From positions 372,001 to 436,000 of the forward strand of contig JAHBWI010000002.1 in the NCBI GenBank assembly GCA_019637075.1: a DNA stretch of 64,000 bases. Reading direction: 5' to 3'. This DNA is from Nitrospiraceae bacterium. Its GTDB lineage: Bacteria > Nitrospirota > Nitrospiria > Nitrospirales > Nitrospiraceae. Below the pieces are notes generated by a model. That model saw only the letters and a list, made by a program, of their open reading frames with translations, did no database searches and was not told where the DNA came from. The position numbers were made by a program, and so were the translations under genes. Positions 1 through 8,322 of this stretch are shown here, piece after piece (position 1 is the first letter of the stretch; each line of letters begins with the position of its first letter).

Positions 1-2594
1 GCATCGGAGCCAAGCTGGTGGGACACCTCTCCCAAGCACGCGTAGAGTACGGCCTGATTCCCCTCGGCGCCGTCGGCGTGGCGGTGATGTTGTCGAGTCT
101 GGGCTTGTTCGCACCGGGATTTCCCTCCACGCTGACCCTGATGGTTCTGCTCGGCACGGCCAGCGCGATGATCTTCGTGCCGTTGAACGCCTTGATCCAA
201 TGGCGCTCGCCCGCGGATCGCCGAGGTTCGGTCATCGCCTTCGAAAATACCTGCGTGTTCACCGGCATCATGCTGGGCTCGCTCGGCGCCGGCTCGCTCG
301 CTCAGGCCGGCCTCTCCACCACCGGAATCTTTCTCGCAACCGCAGCCTTCACGGTCCTCGGCACAGTCTGGGCAGTGTGGCTGCTTCCCGAAGCCCTGCT
401 CCGCACCCTGCTGGTGATCTTCACGAACTCCGTCTACCGCCTCAAGATCGTCGGCCACGAGCATGTTCCCAAAAACGGCGGTGCTTTGCTGGTCCCCAAC
501 CATGTGTCCTTCATCGACGGCCTGTTGCTAATCGCGAGCGTCGACCGTCCGATCCGCTTTGTCGTCGATGCACACTACGCCCAACATCCGCTGATGAAAC
601 CCTTCATGCAGGTGCTGGGGGTCATTCCCATCACAACGCACGGCGGACCGAGGGTGGTGCTGCGCGCATTGCGGGACGCCGGCTCCGCCATCGACAAGGG
701 CGAGATCGTCTGCATCTTCCCCGAGGGCCAGATCACACGGACCGGCACGTTGTTGCCGTTTCGCCGCGGGTTCGAGCGGATCATGAAAGGCAAGCAGGCA
801 CCGATCATCCCCGTGCACCTCGATCGCGTCTGGGGCAGTATCTTCAGCTTCAACCATGGCCGCTTTCTCTGGAAACGGCCTGAGCGGATTCCCTACCCGG
901 TGACGGTGTCCTACGGCGAGCCCCTGCCCGCGTCCACCCCCGCGCACGAGCTGCGCCACCACATTCGTACGTTGGGCGAAGCGGCCTGGCAACTCCGGCG
1001 TTCCGGCCGCCGCCCGCTCCACCGGCAGTTTGTGCGTGCGATGAGACGCTACCCGTTCCGCTTTGCGATGGCGGATCAGAACCGGCCGCACGTGTCGGCC
1101 ATTCAGGCCTTGATCGGCGCCATCGCCGTGGCCCGTGCGTTGGCCCCCCACTGGCGGAATCAGCGCCACGTCGGAGTCCTGCTGCCGCCGACGGTCGCCG
1201 GCGCATTGGTGAACATCGCCGCAGCGCTCTGCGGGAAGACGATCGTCAACTTGAACTACACCGTCGGAAAGGCCGGCCTGGAAGCCGCCGTCCGGCTGGC
1301 CGGACTGGAATCCGTCGTGACCAGCCGCGCATTCGTTGAAAAGGCCAAGCTCGAGCTGCCGTCGAGCCCCACAATCCTCTGGATGGAAGACATCGGCAAA
1401 ACCATCGGCTCATCGCAGAAACTCGTGGCGATGCTGTTGGCCCTGCTGGCTCCAAACCGGCTCATCGAACGCGCCTGCGGCCAAGAGCGGCCCACGAGCA
1501 CGGACGACCTGGCCACGATCATCTTCAGCAGCGGAAGCACCGGAGACCCCAAGGGCGTCATGCTCTCGCACTTCAGCATCGATGCCAACGCACAGGGGGC
1601 CACGCAACTGCTGCATCTCTACCAAGACGAACGGGTGCTCGGCATTCTGCCCTTCTTCCACTCGTTCGGCTATCTCGTGTTCTGGTTCGTCATGTTCAAC
1701 AACGCCGGCATGGTGTTTCATCCATCTCCGCTCGACGTCACGGCCATCGGAGAGCTGGTCCATCGCCACCGCGTGACCTTCCTCGTCACCACACCGACCT
1801 TCTTGCAGCTCTACATGCGGCGTTGCACCCCCGAGCAGTTCAGTTCGCTCCGCGTGGTGCTGACCGGTGCCGAGAAACTGCCGCTGCGGCTGAATCAAAC
1901 CTTCGAAGACCGCTTCGGCATCAGGCCCATCGAAGGCTACGGCGTCACCGAATGTGCACCGGTCATCGCCGTGAACAGCCCGGACTTTCGGGCGGCAGGA
2001 TTCTTCCAAACCGCCTCACGCCGCGGCACCGTCGGACAGCCGCTGCCGGGGATTGCCGTGCAAATCGTGGATCCCGAGACATTCAAGCCGCTCCCGCCCG
2101 GTACAGCCGGTATGCTCTTGGTAAAGGGCCCCAACGTCATGAACGGCTATCTGGGGCGCGAAGACCTCACCGCGCAGGTCATGCGGGACGGGTGGTACGT
2201 CACCGGCGACATCGCCTCCCTCGACGACGATGGATTCTTGTCGATCACGGATCGGCTGTCGCGCTTCTCCAAAATCGGAGGAGAGATGGTCCCGCACGGG
2301 CGTGTCGAGGAGGCCTTGCAAACCGCCGCGAACGCCGACATGCAGGTCTTTGCCGTCACCGGCCTGCCGGACGAGAAGAAGGGGGAGAGACTCGCGGTAC
2401 TCCACACGCTCGATGAAGCCAAGCTGCCCGAGATTCTCGAAAAAGTCGCCGCATCCGGCTTGCCGAATCTGTTCATTCCGTCACGGAACCATTTCGTGAA
2501 GGTCGAGGCGCTGCCCGTCCTGGGGACCGGCAAACTGGACCTACGCGCGCTCAAGCGCATCGCGACGGAACGATTGGGAGCGCGTGAAGCGTGA
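1..2594 (+). CDS. aas: MFS-PlsC-acyl-ACP synthetase fusion (Aas-like), 5' end missing
   Basis: Bifunctional lysophospholipid reacylation enzyme with a fused transporter part. The open frame runs in from the left edge (codons for IGAKL precede the first possible GTG at 18), so the N-terminal half of the MFS (LplT-like) domain lies outside the window. Counting from that GTG, residues 1-130 are the last hydrophobic MFS helices. PlsC acyltransferase follows, with the H-x4-D motif NHVSFID at about 161-167 and FPEG near 236. An AMP-binding acyl-ACP/acyl-CoA synthetase then fills residues 350-858, with the P-loop SSGSTGDPKG near 503 and GYGVTE near 637. By family knowledge it takes up lysophospholipid, activates a fatty acid and reacylates position 2 or 1. 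Three-domain fusions of this kind are common outside enterobacteria. Domain assignment is firm; substrate is inferred. Confidence 0.9.
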   Translation, partial: IGAKLVGHLSQARVEYGLIPLGAVGVAVMLSSLGLFAPGFPSTLTLMVLLGTASAMIFVPLNALIQWRSPADRRGSVIAFENTCVFTGIMLGSLGAGSLAQAGLSTTGIFLATAAFTVLGTVWAVWLLPEALLRTLLVIFTNSVYRLKIVGHEHVPKNGGALLVPNHVSFIDGLLLIASVDRPIRFVVDAHYAQHPLMKPFMQVLGVIPITTHGGPRVVLRALRDAGSAIDKGEIVCIFPEGQITRTGTLLPFRRGFERIMKGKQAPIIPVHLDRVWGSIFSFNHGRFLWKRPERIPYPVTVSYGEPLPASTPAHELRHHIRTLGEAAWQLRRSGRRPLHRQFVRAMRRYPFRFAMADQNRPHVSAIQALIGAIAVARALAPHWRNQRHVGVLLPPTVAGALVNIAAALCGKTIVNLNYTVGKAGLEAAVRLAGLESVVTSRAFVEKAKLELPSSPTILWMEDIGKTIGSSQKLVAMLLALLAPNRLIERACGQERPTSTDDLATIIFSSGSTGDPKGVMLSHFSIDANAQGATQLLHLYQDERVLGILPFFHSFGYLVFWFVMFNNAGMVFHPSPLDVTAIGELVHRHRVTFLVTTPTFLQLYMRRCTPEQFSSLRVVLTGAEKLPLRLNQTFEDRFGIRPIEGYGVTECAPVIAVNSPDFRAAGFFQTASRRGTVGQPLPGIAVQIVDPETFKPLPPGTAGMLLVKGPNVMNGYLGREDLTAQVMRDGWYVTGDIASLDDDGFLSITDRLSRFSKIGGEMVPHGRVEEALQTAANADMQVFAVTGLPDEKKGERLAVLHTLDEAKLPEILEKVAASGLPNLFIPSRNHFVKVEALPVLGTGKLDLRALKRIATERLGAREA

Positions 2595-2624
2595 CGCATA
2601 GGCAGGGCAAGGGAGCATACGGCA

Positions 2625-2712
2625 TATAGCCTATGGCGAATGGCACAGACTCTCTTCGGAGCGAGGAATCCATCTGCTCTTGCCCATGCCATACGCATGA
2701 GCCATAAGCTAT
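2625..2712. repeat. Imperfect inverted repeat after aas
   Basis: The 134-base gap between aas and the amidohydrolase gene carries ATAGCCTATGGC at 2625-2636 and its near reverse complement GCCATAAGCTAT at 2701-2712 (11 of 12 paired), with more partial matches of CATACG type nearby. It could fold as a long-loop hairpin or be the remnant of a small intergenic repeat. No T-run follows, so a rho-independent terminator is not supported. Confidence 0.3.
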
Positions 2713-2728
2713 TCGCTCTCATTCCATA

Positions 2729-3715
2729 ATGCTTAGCACGGCAAAGCAACTGATCGACTGCCACGTCCACCTGGCGGCGTTGCCGGAGCGCGGCAACGGC
2801 TGCTTCATTTCCCCGAAACTCCTCAAGAGTCCGCTCTTTCGGTTTCTGCTCTGGAAACAGGATCTCTCCCCGACCGATCCGGCTGAGGCCAACAGGAGAT
2901 ATATCGACCATCTCGCGACGGAACTCAGGGCCTCGGCCCATGTCGGCAAGGCCGTGCTGCTCGGCATGGACGGGTTCTACGACCAGACCGGCCTGCTGAA
3001 TCGGCAACACACCGAGTTCCTCGTCAGCAACGACTACGTCTTCCGCCAAACCAACGCGTACCCAGACCTATTCTTGGCCGGGCCATCGATCAACCCGCAG
3101 CGGGAGGACGCCGTCGATGAAGTCCATCGTTGCGCGGACGCCGGCGCGGTGCTCGTGAAGGTCCTGCCGAACGCCCAGCATTTCAACCCTGCCGACCCTA
3201 AGTACCGTTCGTTTTATCGGGCACTGGCCGATCGCCGACTGCCGCTCCTCAGCCATGTCGGGTTCGAGTTCAGCTTGATCGGGAAGGATCAATCCGTAGG
3301 TGAACCGGACCGGCTGCGGCTCGCTTTGGATGAAGGCGTCACGGTCATCGCGGCCCATGCCTGCAGTTACGGCCTGATGCTCTACGAAAAATTCCTTCCG
3401 ACCCTGCACGAATTCGCCGCACACTACCCGAACTTTTATGCCGATATTTCTGCGCTGACGCTGCCGAACCGCATGAAGATGTTGCTCCATCTTCGCCGCT
3501 GTCCGGATCTCCATGGCCGGCTGCTCTTCGGTACGGACTATCCGCTCTCGGTCTTTCATCTCGCCGCCTGGGGGCGTGTCGGACTGAGGGCCTTGTCGAA
3601 GATCGTGCAGACCGACAACCGGTTTGATCGGCAGGTAATGCTCTGCCGGGCGCTCGGGGTGAATTTTATCTCGATTGGGGATATGCTGACGCGGCCGACC
3701 GCGCCAACAGCGTAA
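2729..3715 (+). CDS. Amidohydrolase-family (TIM-barrel) metal-dependent hydrolase
   Basis: 328-residue single-domain protein of the amidohydrolase-2 type. The sequence opens with the metal-binding pattern DCHVHL near residues 10-15, has SHVGFE near 179, AAHACS near 210 and ends the barrel with FGTDYPLS near 272, matching the HxH, H, H and D ligand pattern of the superfamily. No signal peptide or membrane segment is seen, so it is probably cytoplasmic. Family members hydrolyse or decarboxylate small carboxylates and lactones; nothing here fixes the substrate. ATG start at 2729; no clear ribosome binding site. It ends seven bases before the ECF sigma gene and may share its transcript. Confidence 0.8.
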   Translation: MLSTAKQLIDCHVHLAALPERGNGCFISPKLLKSPLFRFLLWKQDLSPTDPAEANRRYIDHLATELRASAHVGKAVLLGMDGFYDQTGLLNRQHTEFLVSNDYVFRQTNAYPDLFLAGPSINPQREDAVDEVHRCADAGAVLVKVLPNAQHFNPADPKYRSFYRALADRRLPLLSHVGFEFSLIGKDQSVGEPDRLRLALDEGVTVIAAHACSYGLMLYEKFLPTLHEFAAHYPNFYADISALTLPNRMKMLLHLRRCPDLHGRLLFGTDYPLSVFHLAAWGRVGLRALSKIVQTDNRFDRQVMLCRALGVNFISIGDMLTRPTAPTA

Positions 3716-3721
3716 TCATCC

Positions 3722-4237
3722 ATGGATCGAGACCACATCCTCAGCCGCTTGCGTGAAAGGATTCTCGCATTTGCGACATCACGTCTTTCGAGGGACCTCG
3801 CGGAGGACCTGACGCAGGAGGTGCTGATCGTCCTGCAGGAGAAATACGGCTCCGTGCGGGAGCTGACCGAATTGGTTCCACTCTCGTTCCAGATTCTCCG
3901 CTTCAAGATGTTGGATGAACACCGAAAGAGTCTCCGTCGCGGATTGTATAATCAGGAAAGCATCGAAGCGCTGCCGCTGGCCGACCCGGCGGACGATCCG
4001 GCCTCGCAACTCGACCAGAAGCAGCGAGTGGATCGGCTTGTCTCCGCGATCGCGCAACTTGGGGAACGGTGCCGGGAACTCTTCCGTTGGAAACTGGAAG
4101 GCAAGACCTTCCCCGAGATCCAACGGCTGATGAACCAAACCTCGATCAACACGATCTATACTTGGGATCTCCGTTGCCGAAAACAGTTATTGGATCTCAT
4201 GGGCGGGACATGGGACGCCCCCGGGATCAGGCGATGA
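3722..4237 (+). CDS. ECF-type RNA polymerase sigma factor
   Basis: 171-residue sigma-70 family protein. Region 2 is seen in the first 70 residues (SRDLAEDLTQEVLIVLQEKY, then FQILRFKMLDEHRK, the region 2.3-2.4 equivalent) and region 4 in the last 70 (RCRELFRWKLEGKTFPEI followed by a helix-turn-helix around NQTSINTIYTWDLRCRKQL). Length and two-domain build fit the ECF group. The downstream gene, 46 bases away, encodes a membrane-anchored protein suited to be its anti-sigma partner. The preceding amidohydrolase gene is only a few bases upstream, so no room exists for a dedicated promoter directly before this gene. Confidence 0.88.
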   Translation: MDRDHILSRLRERILAFATSRLSRDLAEDLTQEVLIVLQEKYGSVRELTELVPLSFQILRFKMLDEHRKSLRRGLYNQESIEALPLADPADDPASQLDQKQRVDRLVSAIAQLGERCRELFRWKLEGKTFPEIQRLMNQTSINTIYTWDLRCRKQLLDLMGGTWDAPGIRR

Positions 4238-4283
4238 CCGAGTCTTTCGAACCACGAGATACGCTTTACGCGGGACGTTACCG

Positions 4284-5702
4284 ATGACCGACCACGATCT
4301 CGACAAGTTGCTGGGCGGTTTCGCTGCCGACACGCTGACGCCGGAGGAGCGGCGCAAACTCTATCAAGCCGCCATCGATGACCAGCAACTGTTCAACGCG
4401 CTGGCCGACGAACAGGCACTGAAGGAACTATTGATCGATCCGGCAGTGCGTCAACGACTACTGGAGACGCTTCGCCGGCCCGCTCCCGATGAAAGGCGTA
4501 GCGGGCTCTCCTGGTTGGATTGGTTCCGAAGACCGGCGGGGCTGGCCTTCGCTGGCGGACTCGCCGCAGCCCTGTTCACATTGGTGTTCGGCACCAGAAT
4601 TTTCGAAGAAGGGCTCAAACAGTCGTCCCAGCCGGCTGCCACCGAGGAGGCACGGCCGACCGCGCTTCCAAGCTCGCCGCCACCGGCGAAGCAAGCGGCC
4701 CCTGAACCGGAACAAGCCCTACCTGGCCTCGCCAAGGGCAAGGCTGCCGCCGTCAAACCGGAGCCGAGACAAGAATTGCCGCGCGAGAAACCGCGCAAAC
4801 GCGAGCGGACTCAGTCCACGCCACGCGCCGAGCCACCGCAAGCGATCACACCGACACCTCCTCAATCGGTGGCTGGATCGTCGGCGGAGCGGTCGACGCA
4901 GGACCTGGCCGCGCTGAAGTCCACGGCCGACCGCGCATCGGACTCGGCTACTGAATTGAAAGAGACGGCGCCGGCAGGCAACGCCACCTTGCAACCATCG
5001 GCCGCGGCCCCGGCACCATCTTCAGGTGCTCCTGCTTCCCCCTCGATAGCCGGCGCTCCGCCTCGTCCCTCCTCGCTCCTCGCCGCTGCCGCACCCGCGC
5101 AGAGCGCTCGGGCCCTGTTCTACAGCGGGCAGCCCAGCGAGTCCGATCGTAGCGAGCATGAGCGGAAAGCATCCAAGAGCCAGGGATTCTTCGGCTTGGG
5201 CAGGTCTGCCGCCAAACCTGAAATGCTCCCGCCGCTCGGTCTCCGATACAGCATCATGACGATCGAAACTGACGGCAGGCAGAAAGAGGTGGATCTGTCG
5301 ACGGCGCAGCCCCTTCGAGGCCCCATACGATTGACCGTCGAAGCGAATCAGGCGGCCTATATTCAGGTTTGGAAAGCCGTCGGCGATGCAGATCCGCAAT
5401 TGCTGCTCCCTGATAAGGAAACGGGCAAGATTTCGCTCAAACTTGCCTCGGAACAGCGTGAGCAGGTGGCGCTGTCGGTAGAATCAACTCCTATCAGGCT
5501 GACGATTCGCCTGTCGCGCGTACCGTTCGGACCGATCACCAGACAGGAAGCCGTCTTGCTCGGTCGCCTCGCAACCGACCAACTGACCGAAGCCGTCAGC
5601 CAAGCCGGACCATCCGGCTCGCAGGAAACGGCAACCTATGTCGTCAATCAGGATTCTTCTCCAACTGCGCAGCTTCGGGTCGAAATTCAACTCACCCACT
5701 GA
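4284..5702 (+). CDS. Membrane-anchored probable anti-sigma factor with long proline/alanine-rich linker
   Basis: 472 residues. The N-terminal about 75 residues (DKLLGGFAADTLTPEERR) resemble the short cytoplasmic helical domain of anti-sigma factors, without a visible zinc HxxxCxxC motif. One transmembrane helix follows at about 87-107 (LAFAGGLAAALFTLVFG). Residues about 110-300 are a low-complexity Pro/Ala/Ser/Lys segment that would span the periplasm. The C-terminal about 150 residues form a folded beta-rich region (ending RVEIQLTH) resembling DUF4384-like domains by eye only. Placement right after the ECF sigma gene supports the anti-sigma role; the periplasmic domain would be the signal input. 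That function is inference, not family proof. Confidence 0.65.
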   Translation: MTDHDLDKLLGGFAADTLTPEERRKLYQAAIDDQQLFNALADEQALKELLIDPAVRQRLLETLRRPAPDERRSGLSWLDWFRRPAGLAFAGGLAAALFTLVFGTRIFEEGLKQSSQPAATEEARPTALPSSPPPAKQAAPEPEQALPGLAKGKAAAVKPEPRQELPREKPRKRERTQSTPRAEPPQAITPTPPQSVAGSSAERSTQDLAALKSTADRASDSATELKETAPAGNATLQPSAAAPAPSSGAPASPSIAGAPPRPSSLLAAAAPAQSARALFYSGQPSESDRSEHERKASKSQGFFGLGRSAAKPEMLPPLGLRYSIMTIETDGRQKEVDLSTAQPLRGPIRLTVEANQAAYIQVWKAVGDADPQLLLPDKETGKISLKLASEQREQVALSVESTPIRLTIRLSRVPFGPITRQEAVLLGRLATDQLTEAVSQAGPSGSQETATYVVNQDSSPTAQLRVEIQLTH

Positions 5703-5800
5703 CTTCCGGCTCCTAGCGAACCGGGGGACCGGCCAGCTGGAGTTGCCGCCGCGCACGGCTCAGGCGCCCCTGCTATCAGCGCGTTCATTTCCGTGTTAGC

Positions 5801-6612
5801 ATGTCGCCAGACGGGCAACCTGCGCCTATGTTCAGGCCAGTTCCTCACGTCGCTCGCTTTCGCTGGATTCCCTACCACCCCATCACGGCGGTCGTCCTCA
5901 CTCTCGCGTTGGTCGTCACCGTCGTCCCGCTCTCCTCAGCCTCGAGCGGGAGCACCTGCTGGTGCGCGGCCTGGTGGCCGACCAGGCACTTCAAACGGAA
6001 CAGATCCCGTCTCTGTGACAATCCCGCCAAGACCTGATCGTCACCACGCTGCTCGTGTTTCTAATCAGCGCGATCGGCATCGCCGTGGTCATCACTCTGC
6101 TTCATTATGAGAACACCCGCCGAACCCTCGAAGAGGTGAAGGGCCTGGCACGCAATATTCTTCAGAGCATTCCGACCGGAATCCTGACCTTGAACGGACA
6201 GGAGATCATCACGGCGGTCAATCCGGCGGCCGAATCGGTCTTGAAACGACCTTCGGCCGCACTGCAGGACCATCGGCACATCACGCACAACGATATGCCC
6301 GCGGAATGCCGCCGGCTCTCCGCCATTCTGGACACCTTACAAAAGTTCGCCGGGCCAGACTCAATGGGTCGCCATGAGATTCACCTGCAGGACCTCATCG
6401 AGCACATTGCCTCCCCCATGAGAATCGAGGCGGACGCGCGTGGGATCACGATCGAGCAATCGGTCGATGGGGACCTTCCGCTCGTCATGGGAGACGAAAC
6501 CCAGATCAGTCAGGTGTTGGCGAACGTCATCGTGAATGCCTTCCACGCGATGCCGCAGGGCGGGCGATGTCGAATCAGCGCCTGCGAGCGCAGGCGGGAA
6601 GGGATATCCTAG
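5801..6612 (+). pseudogene. Decayed ZraS-like sensor histidine kinase
   Basis: Pieces of one kinase lie in different frames. The first membrane helix (ITAVVLTLALVVTVV) is read in frame 2 from ATG 5801. A shift near 5930-5940 moves to frame 1 (SLEREHLLVRGLVAD), which then hits an in-frame TGA at 6016-6018. After it comes the second helix (LLVFLISAIGIAVVITLL), a PAS start (GLARNILQSIPTGILTLNG) and, after an internal loss near 6295, a fragment of the HATPase domain (DETQISQVLANVIVNAFHAMPQGG). Most of the periplasmic domain, the phospho-accepting His region and the end of the ATPase domain are missing. It cannot make a working kinase. Confidence 0.75.
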
Positions 6613-6618
6613 GGCGGA

Positions 6619-7311
6619 TCAGGGCGGCGCGGTGATGTCGGTGCGGTTCCAGGTAAGGAAAAACAATACCGTGTACTGGTTGTAGAACGTGCGTCCCACC
6701 ATCGTGGCGGACGAGCCGAGAAACTCGCCCGTGCGGTTGTCGTAGACATCCAGATGCAGCCTGGCATAGCCGCTCTGGTTCTGCTGCTTATAGAGCGTCA
6801 ACTCGGGCAAGGCAAAAGGGATCAGTACGCTCTGGACCGGCGGCATCCCGAAAAAGGTGATGCCTTGCATCGTCCCGAAGGACTCCGCCATCACACGAAC
6901 CAAGTAGGGCGACTCCATGTCGTGAGCCCGCACCCGGTAGCCCTGCCGCCCCAGCTCAGCCGCAACCGTATCGCGAATGTAGAGAATGTCCCGTGACGGG
7001 CTGTTGACGGACCCCAAGTCGGAGTTCGTCATGCGAAGACGGGATCGATCGCTTTCCAGCCCTGTTGCATCCACCTCGATGTTGACACCCGCCGGCACCT
7101 GCAGGCTCATGTTGGCAACAGCATGGGTCACGGCTTGGGTCAGCAGCACCTGCTCGACCGCCGTCCTGGGCGTGCGCGAGAGTTCCTGCTCCAGCGAGCA
7201 ACCGACCGACAACATCAAGAACACGAACAGGCCCGGCCTGATCTTGCCCGTAGAATGACTCCACCACATACGCATCAAATCTATGCTAATCGTCCGCATG
7301 CGCTGATGCAA
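6619..7311 (-). CDS. Probable outer-envelope lipoprotein (DUF6655-like)
   Basis: Up to 230 residues. A hydrophobic stretch FVFLMLSVGC gives a lipobox-type cleavage site near residue 38, followed by TPRTAVEQVLLTQAV, a pattern I associate with the uncharacterised DUF6655 lipoproteins. The rest is a compact mixed region with no catalytic motif that I recognise. The true start may be an internal Met (MRMWW, about residue 13), giving a more normal signal peptide. It is transcribed toward the kinase remnant, ending six bases from it. Function unknown; envelope location is the supported part. Confidence 0.65.
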   Translation of the reverse strand: MHQRMRTISIDLMRMWWSHSTGKIRPGLFVFLMLSVGCSLEQELSRTPRTAVEQVLLTQAVTHAVANMSLQVPAGVNIEVDATGLESDRSRLRMTNSDLGSVNSPSRDILYIRDTVAAELGRQGYRVRAHDMESPYLVRVMAESFGTMQGITFFGMPPVQSVLIPFALPELTLYKQQNQSGYARLHLDVYDNRTGEFLGSSATMVGRTFYNQYTVLFFLTWNRTDITAPP

Positions 7312-7427
7312 CAGGCAGGCATGGCCTCTACGAGAAGGATGTCTGAGGAGACGAGTTTGAGCATGCTTCCTAAGAGGCCGAGCGCGGTGCCTGGTGGAGG
7401 ATGAACGGCAAGGTCTGATAGCCCAGA

Positions 7428-7527
7428 ATGTTCAAAAAGGCCGTCCTGAGAGTCCGCAGGCGCACCCTCTGGGGTACGGTGAGGATATTTTCAAGCCGAG
7501 AACGATGCTGGCGGCCTTTTTCAACAT
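7428..7527. repeat. Interspersed intergenic element with terminal inverted repeats
   Basis: About 100 bases bounded by ATGTTCAAAAAGGCCGTC (7428-7445) and GGCGGCCTTTTTCAACAT (7510-7527), which are reverse complements at 16 of 18 positions. The body contains CGCAGGCG-type sequence and AGAACGATGCTGGCGG before the right end. From memory, the same 'GTTCAAAAAGGCC...GGCCTTTTTCAAC' arrangement recurs between genes in Nitrospira genomes, so this is likely one copy of a genus-wide repeat. It sits between two minus-strand genes and could fold into a long hairpin that ends transcription. It encodes nothing. Confidence 0.55.
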
Positions 7528-7531
7528 CGTG

Positions 7532-7933
7532 CTAAAGCAGTTCGCCCACGAGCCACGGCGAGAAGGGCGGCGCACCCTTGTAGGTGCAATCGCCGGACAT
7601 CGGAGAGGTCAACCAGGCAAGGACATGGTAGGACTGACCTTCGACGTAGATGTTGCAGACGGCCAGGTCACCGGAACGCACTTCCAGAGAATCCTCACCG
7701 CAATGGGGAATGAGCCGGAAGCGAGACCCGCCGGGCGCGAGACTTCCCAGGTTGATCGGTTGCGAGCACGCATAGAGGACGAGATCTTGAATCTCCTCCT
7801 GCCCGCGGTTCTCGACTCGCACCGTAGAATGTTTCAGCCAGACCAGATTCGGGGCGCAGAGGAGCAGAATGATTCCCACCCCTAGGACAAGACGTGTGAG
7901 AACCGGGCGCCGGCCGGACGTCGACGGAGCCAT
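7532..7933 (-). CDS. Hypothetical single-pass membrane or exported protein
   Basis: 133 residues of unknown function. One hydrophobic helix lies at about 13-32 (LVLGVGIILLLCAPNLVWL), followed by a beta-rich outside domain (STVRVENRGQEEIQDLVLY...) with four cysteines that could form disulfides. No known motif recognised. Its start codon overlaps the stop of the upstream 84-residue membrane protein by a base, which indicates translational coupling of the two. Repeat element 7428-7527 follows its stop at once. Confidence 0.55.
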   Translation of the reverse strand: MAPSTSGRRPVLTRLVLGVGIILLLCAPNLVWLKHSTVRVENRGQEEIQDLVLYACSQPINLGSLAPGGSRFRLIPHCGEDSLEVRSGDLAVCNIYVEGQSYHVLAWLTSPMSGDCTYKGAPPFSPWLVGELL

Positions 7934-8187
7934 CAGGCGGGACCGGGTCGTTCAGACTGGCGTGCGTTCAGGCCTGACAGCCGACGGACCAGCAGGCCCA
8001 AGATCGATTCCACCACGAGCAGCATCGCCAAGGCGAGCGAGGAAACGATCCGCAGCTTGCCCGCTTGCTCCGCCGTCGGCAAGAGCTCAAACGAACCGTA
8101 GGCAAGGCCCAGCACTGCCAGCACAATTCCAAGTCCCGCAAGCGCCATCAGCGACCGCAGGAAACCGATTGTGACGCTACCGATCAT
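7933..8187 (-). CDS. Hypothetical two-helix membrane protein
   Basis: 84 residues with two hydrophobic helices (about 10-32, LMALAGLGIVLAVLGLAYG, and 46-66, IVSSLALAMLLVVESILGLL). No motif recognised. Its stop overlaps the start of the next minus-strand gene, so the pair probably forms one small operon and may act as a membrane complex. The reading frame is supported by its hydrophobic pattern and by the coupling, not by a known family. Confidence 0.5.
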   Translation of the reverse strand: MIGSVTIGFLRSLMALAGLGIVLAVLGLAYGSFELLPTAEQAGKLRIVSSLALAMLLVVESILGLLVRRLSGLNARQSERPGPA

Positions 8188-8274
8188 CGCAAGCGTTCCA
8201 TGTCACGAACTCAAATTTGCCTCACCCTACCTGGCCTCTCTCGCGGGATCAAGTGCCGATGCCGAAATGTGCGA

Positions 8275-8302
8275 CGGGGTACGGCAATGACGCCGTACCC
8301 CG
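8275..8302 (-). terminator. Perfect 11-bp hairpin after the secreted-protein gene
   Basis: CGGGGTACGGC (8275-8285) and GCCGTACCCCG (8292-8302) pair perfectly around a six-base loop, 20 bases downstream of the stop of the minus-strand gene at 8323. No T-run follows on the minus strand, so it may act as a transcript-stabilising or rho-assisted end rather than a classical intrinsic terminator. Confidence 0.5.
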
Positions 8303-8322
8303 CACGAGTCTGGCGCGCTCTC

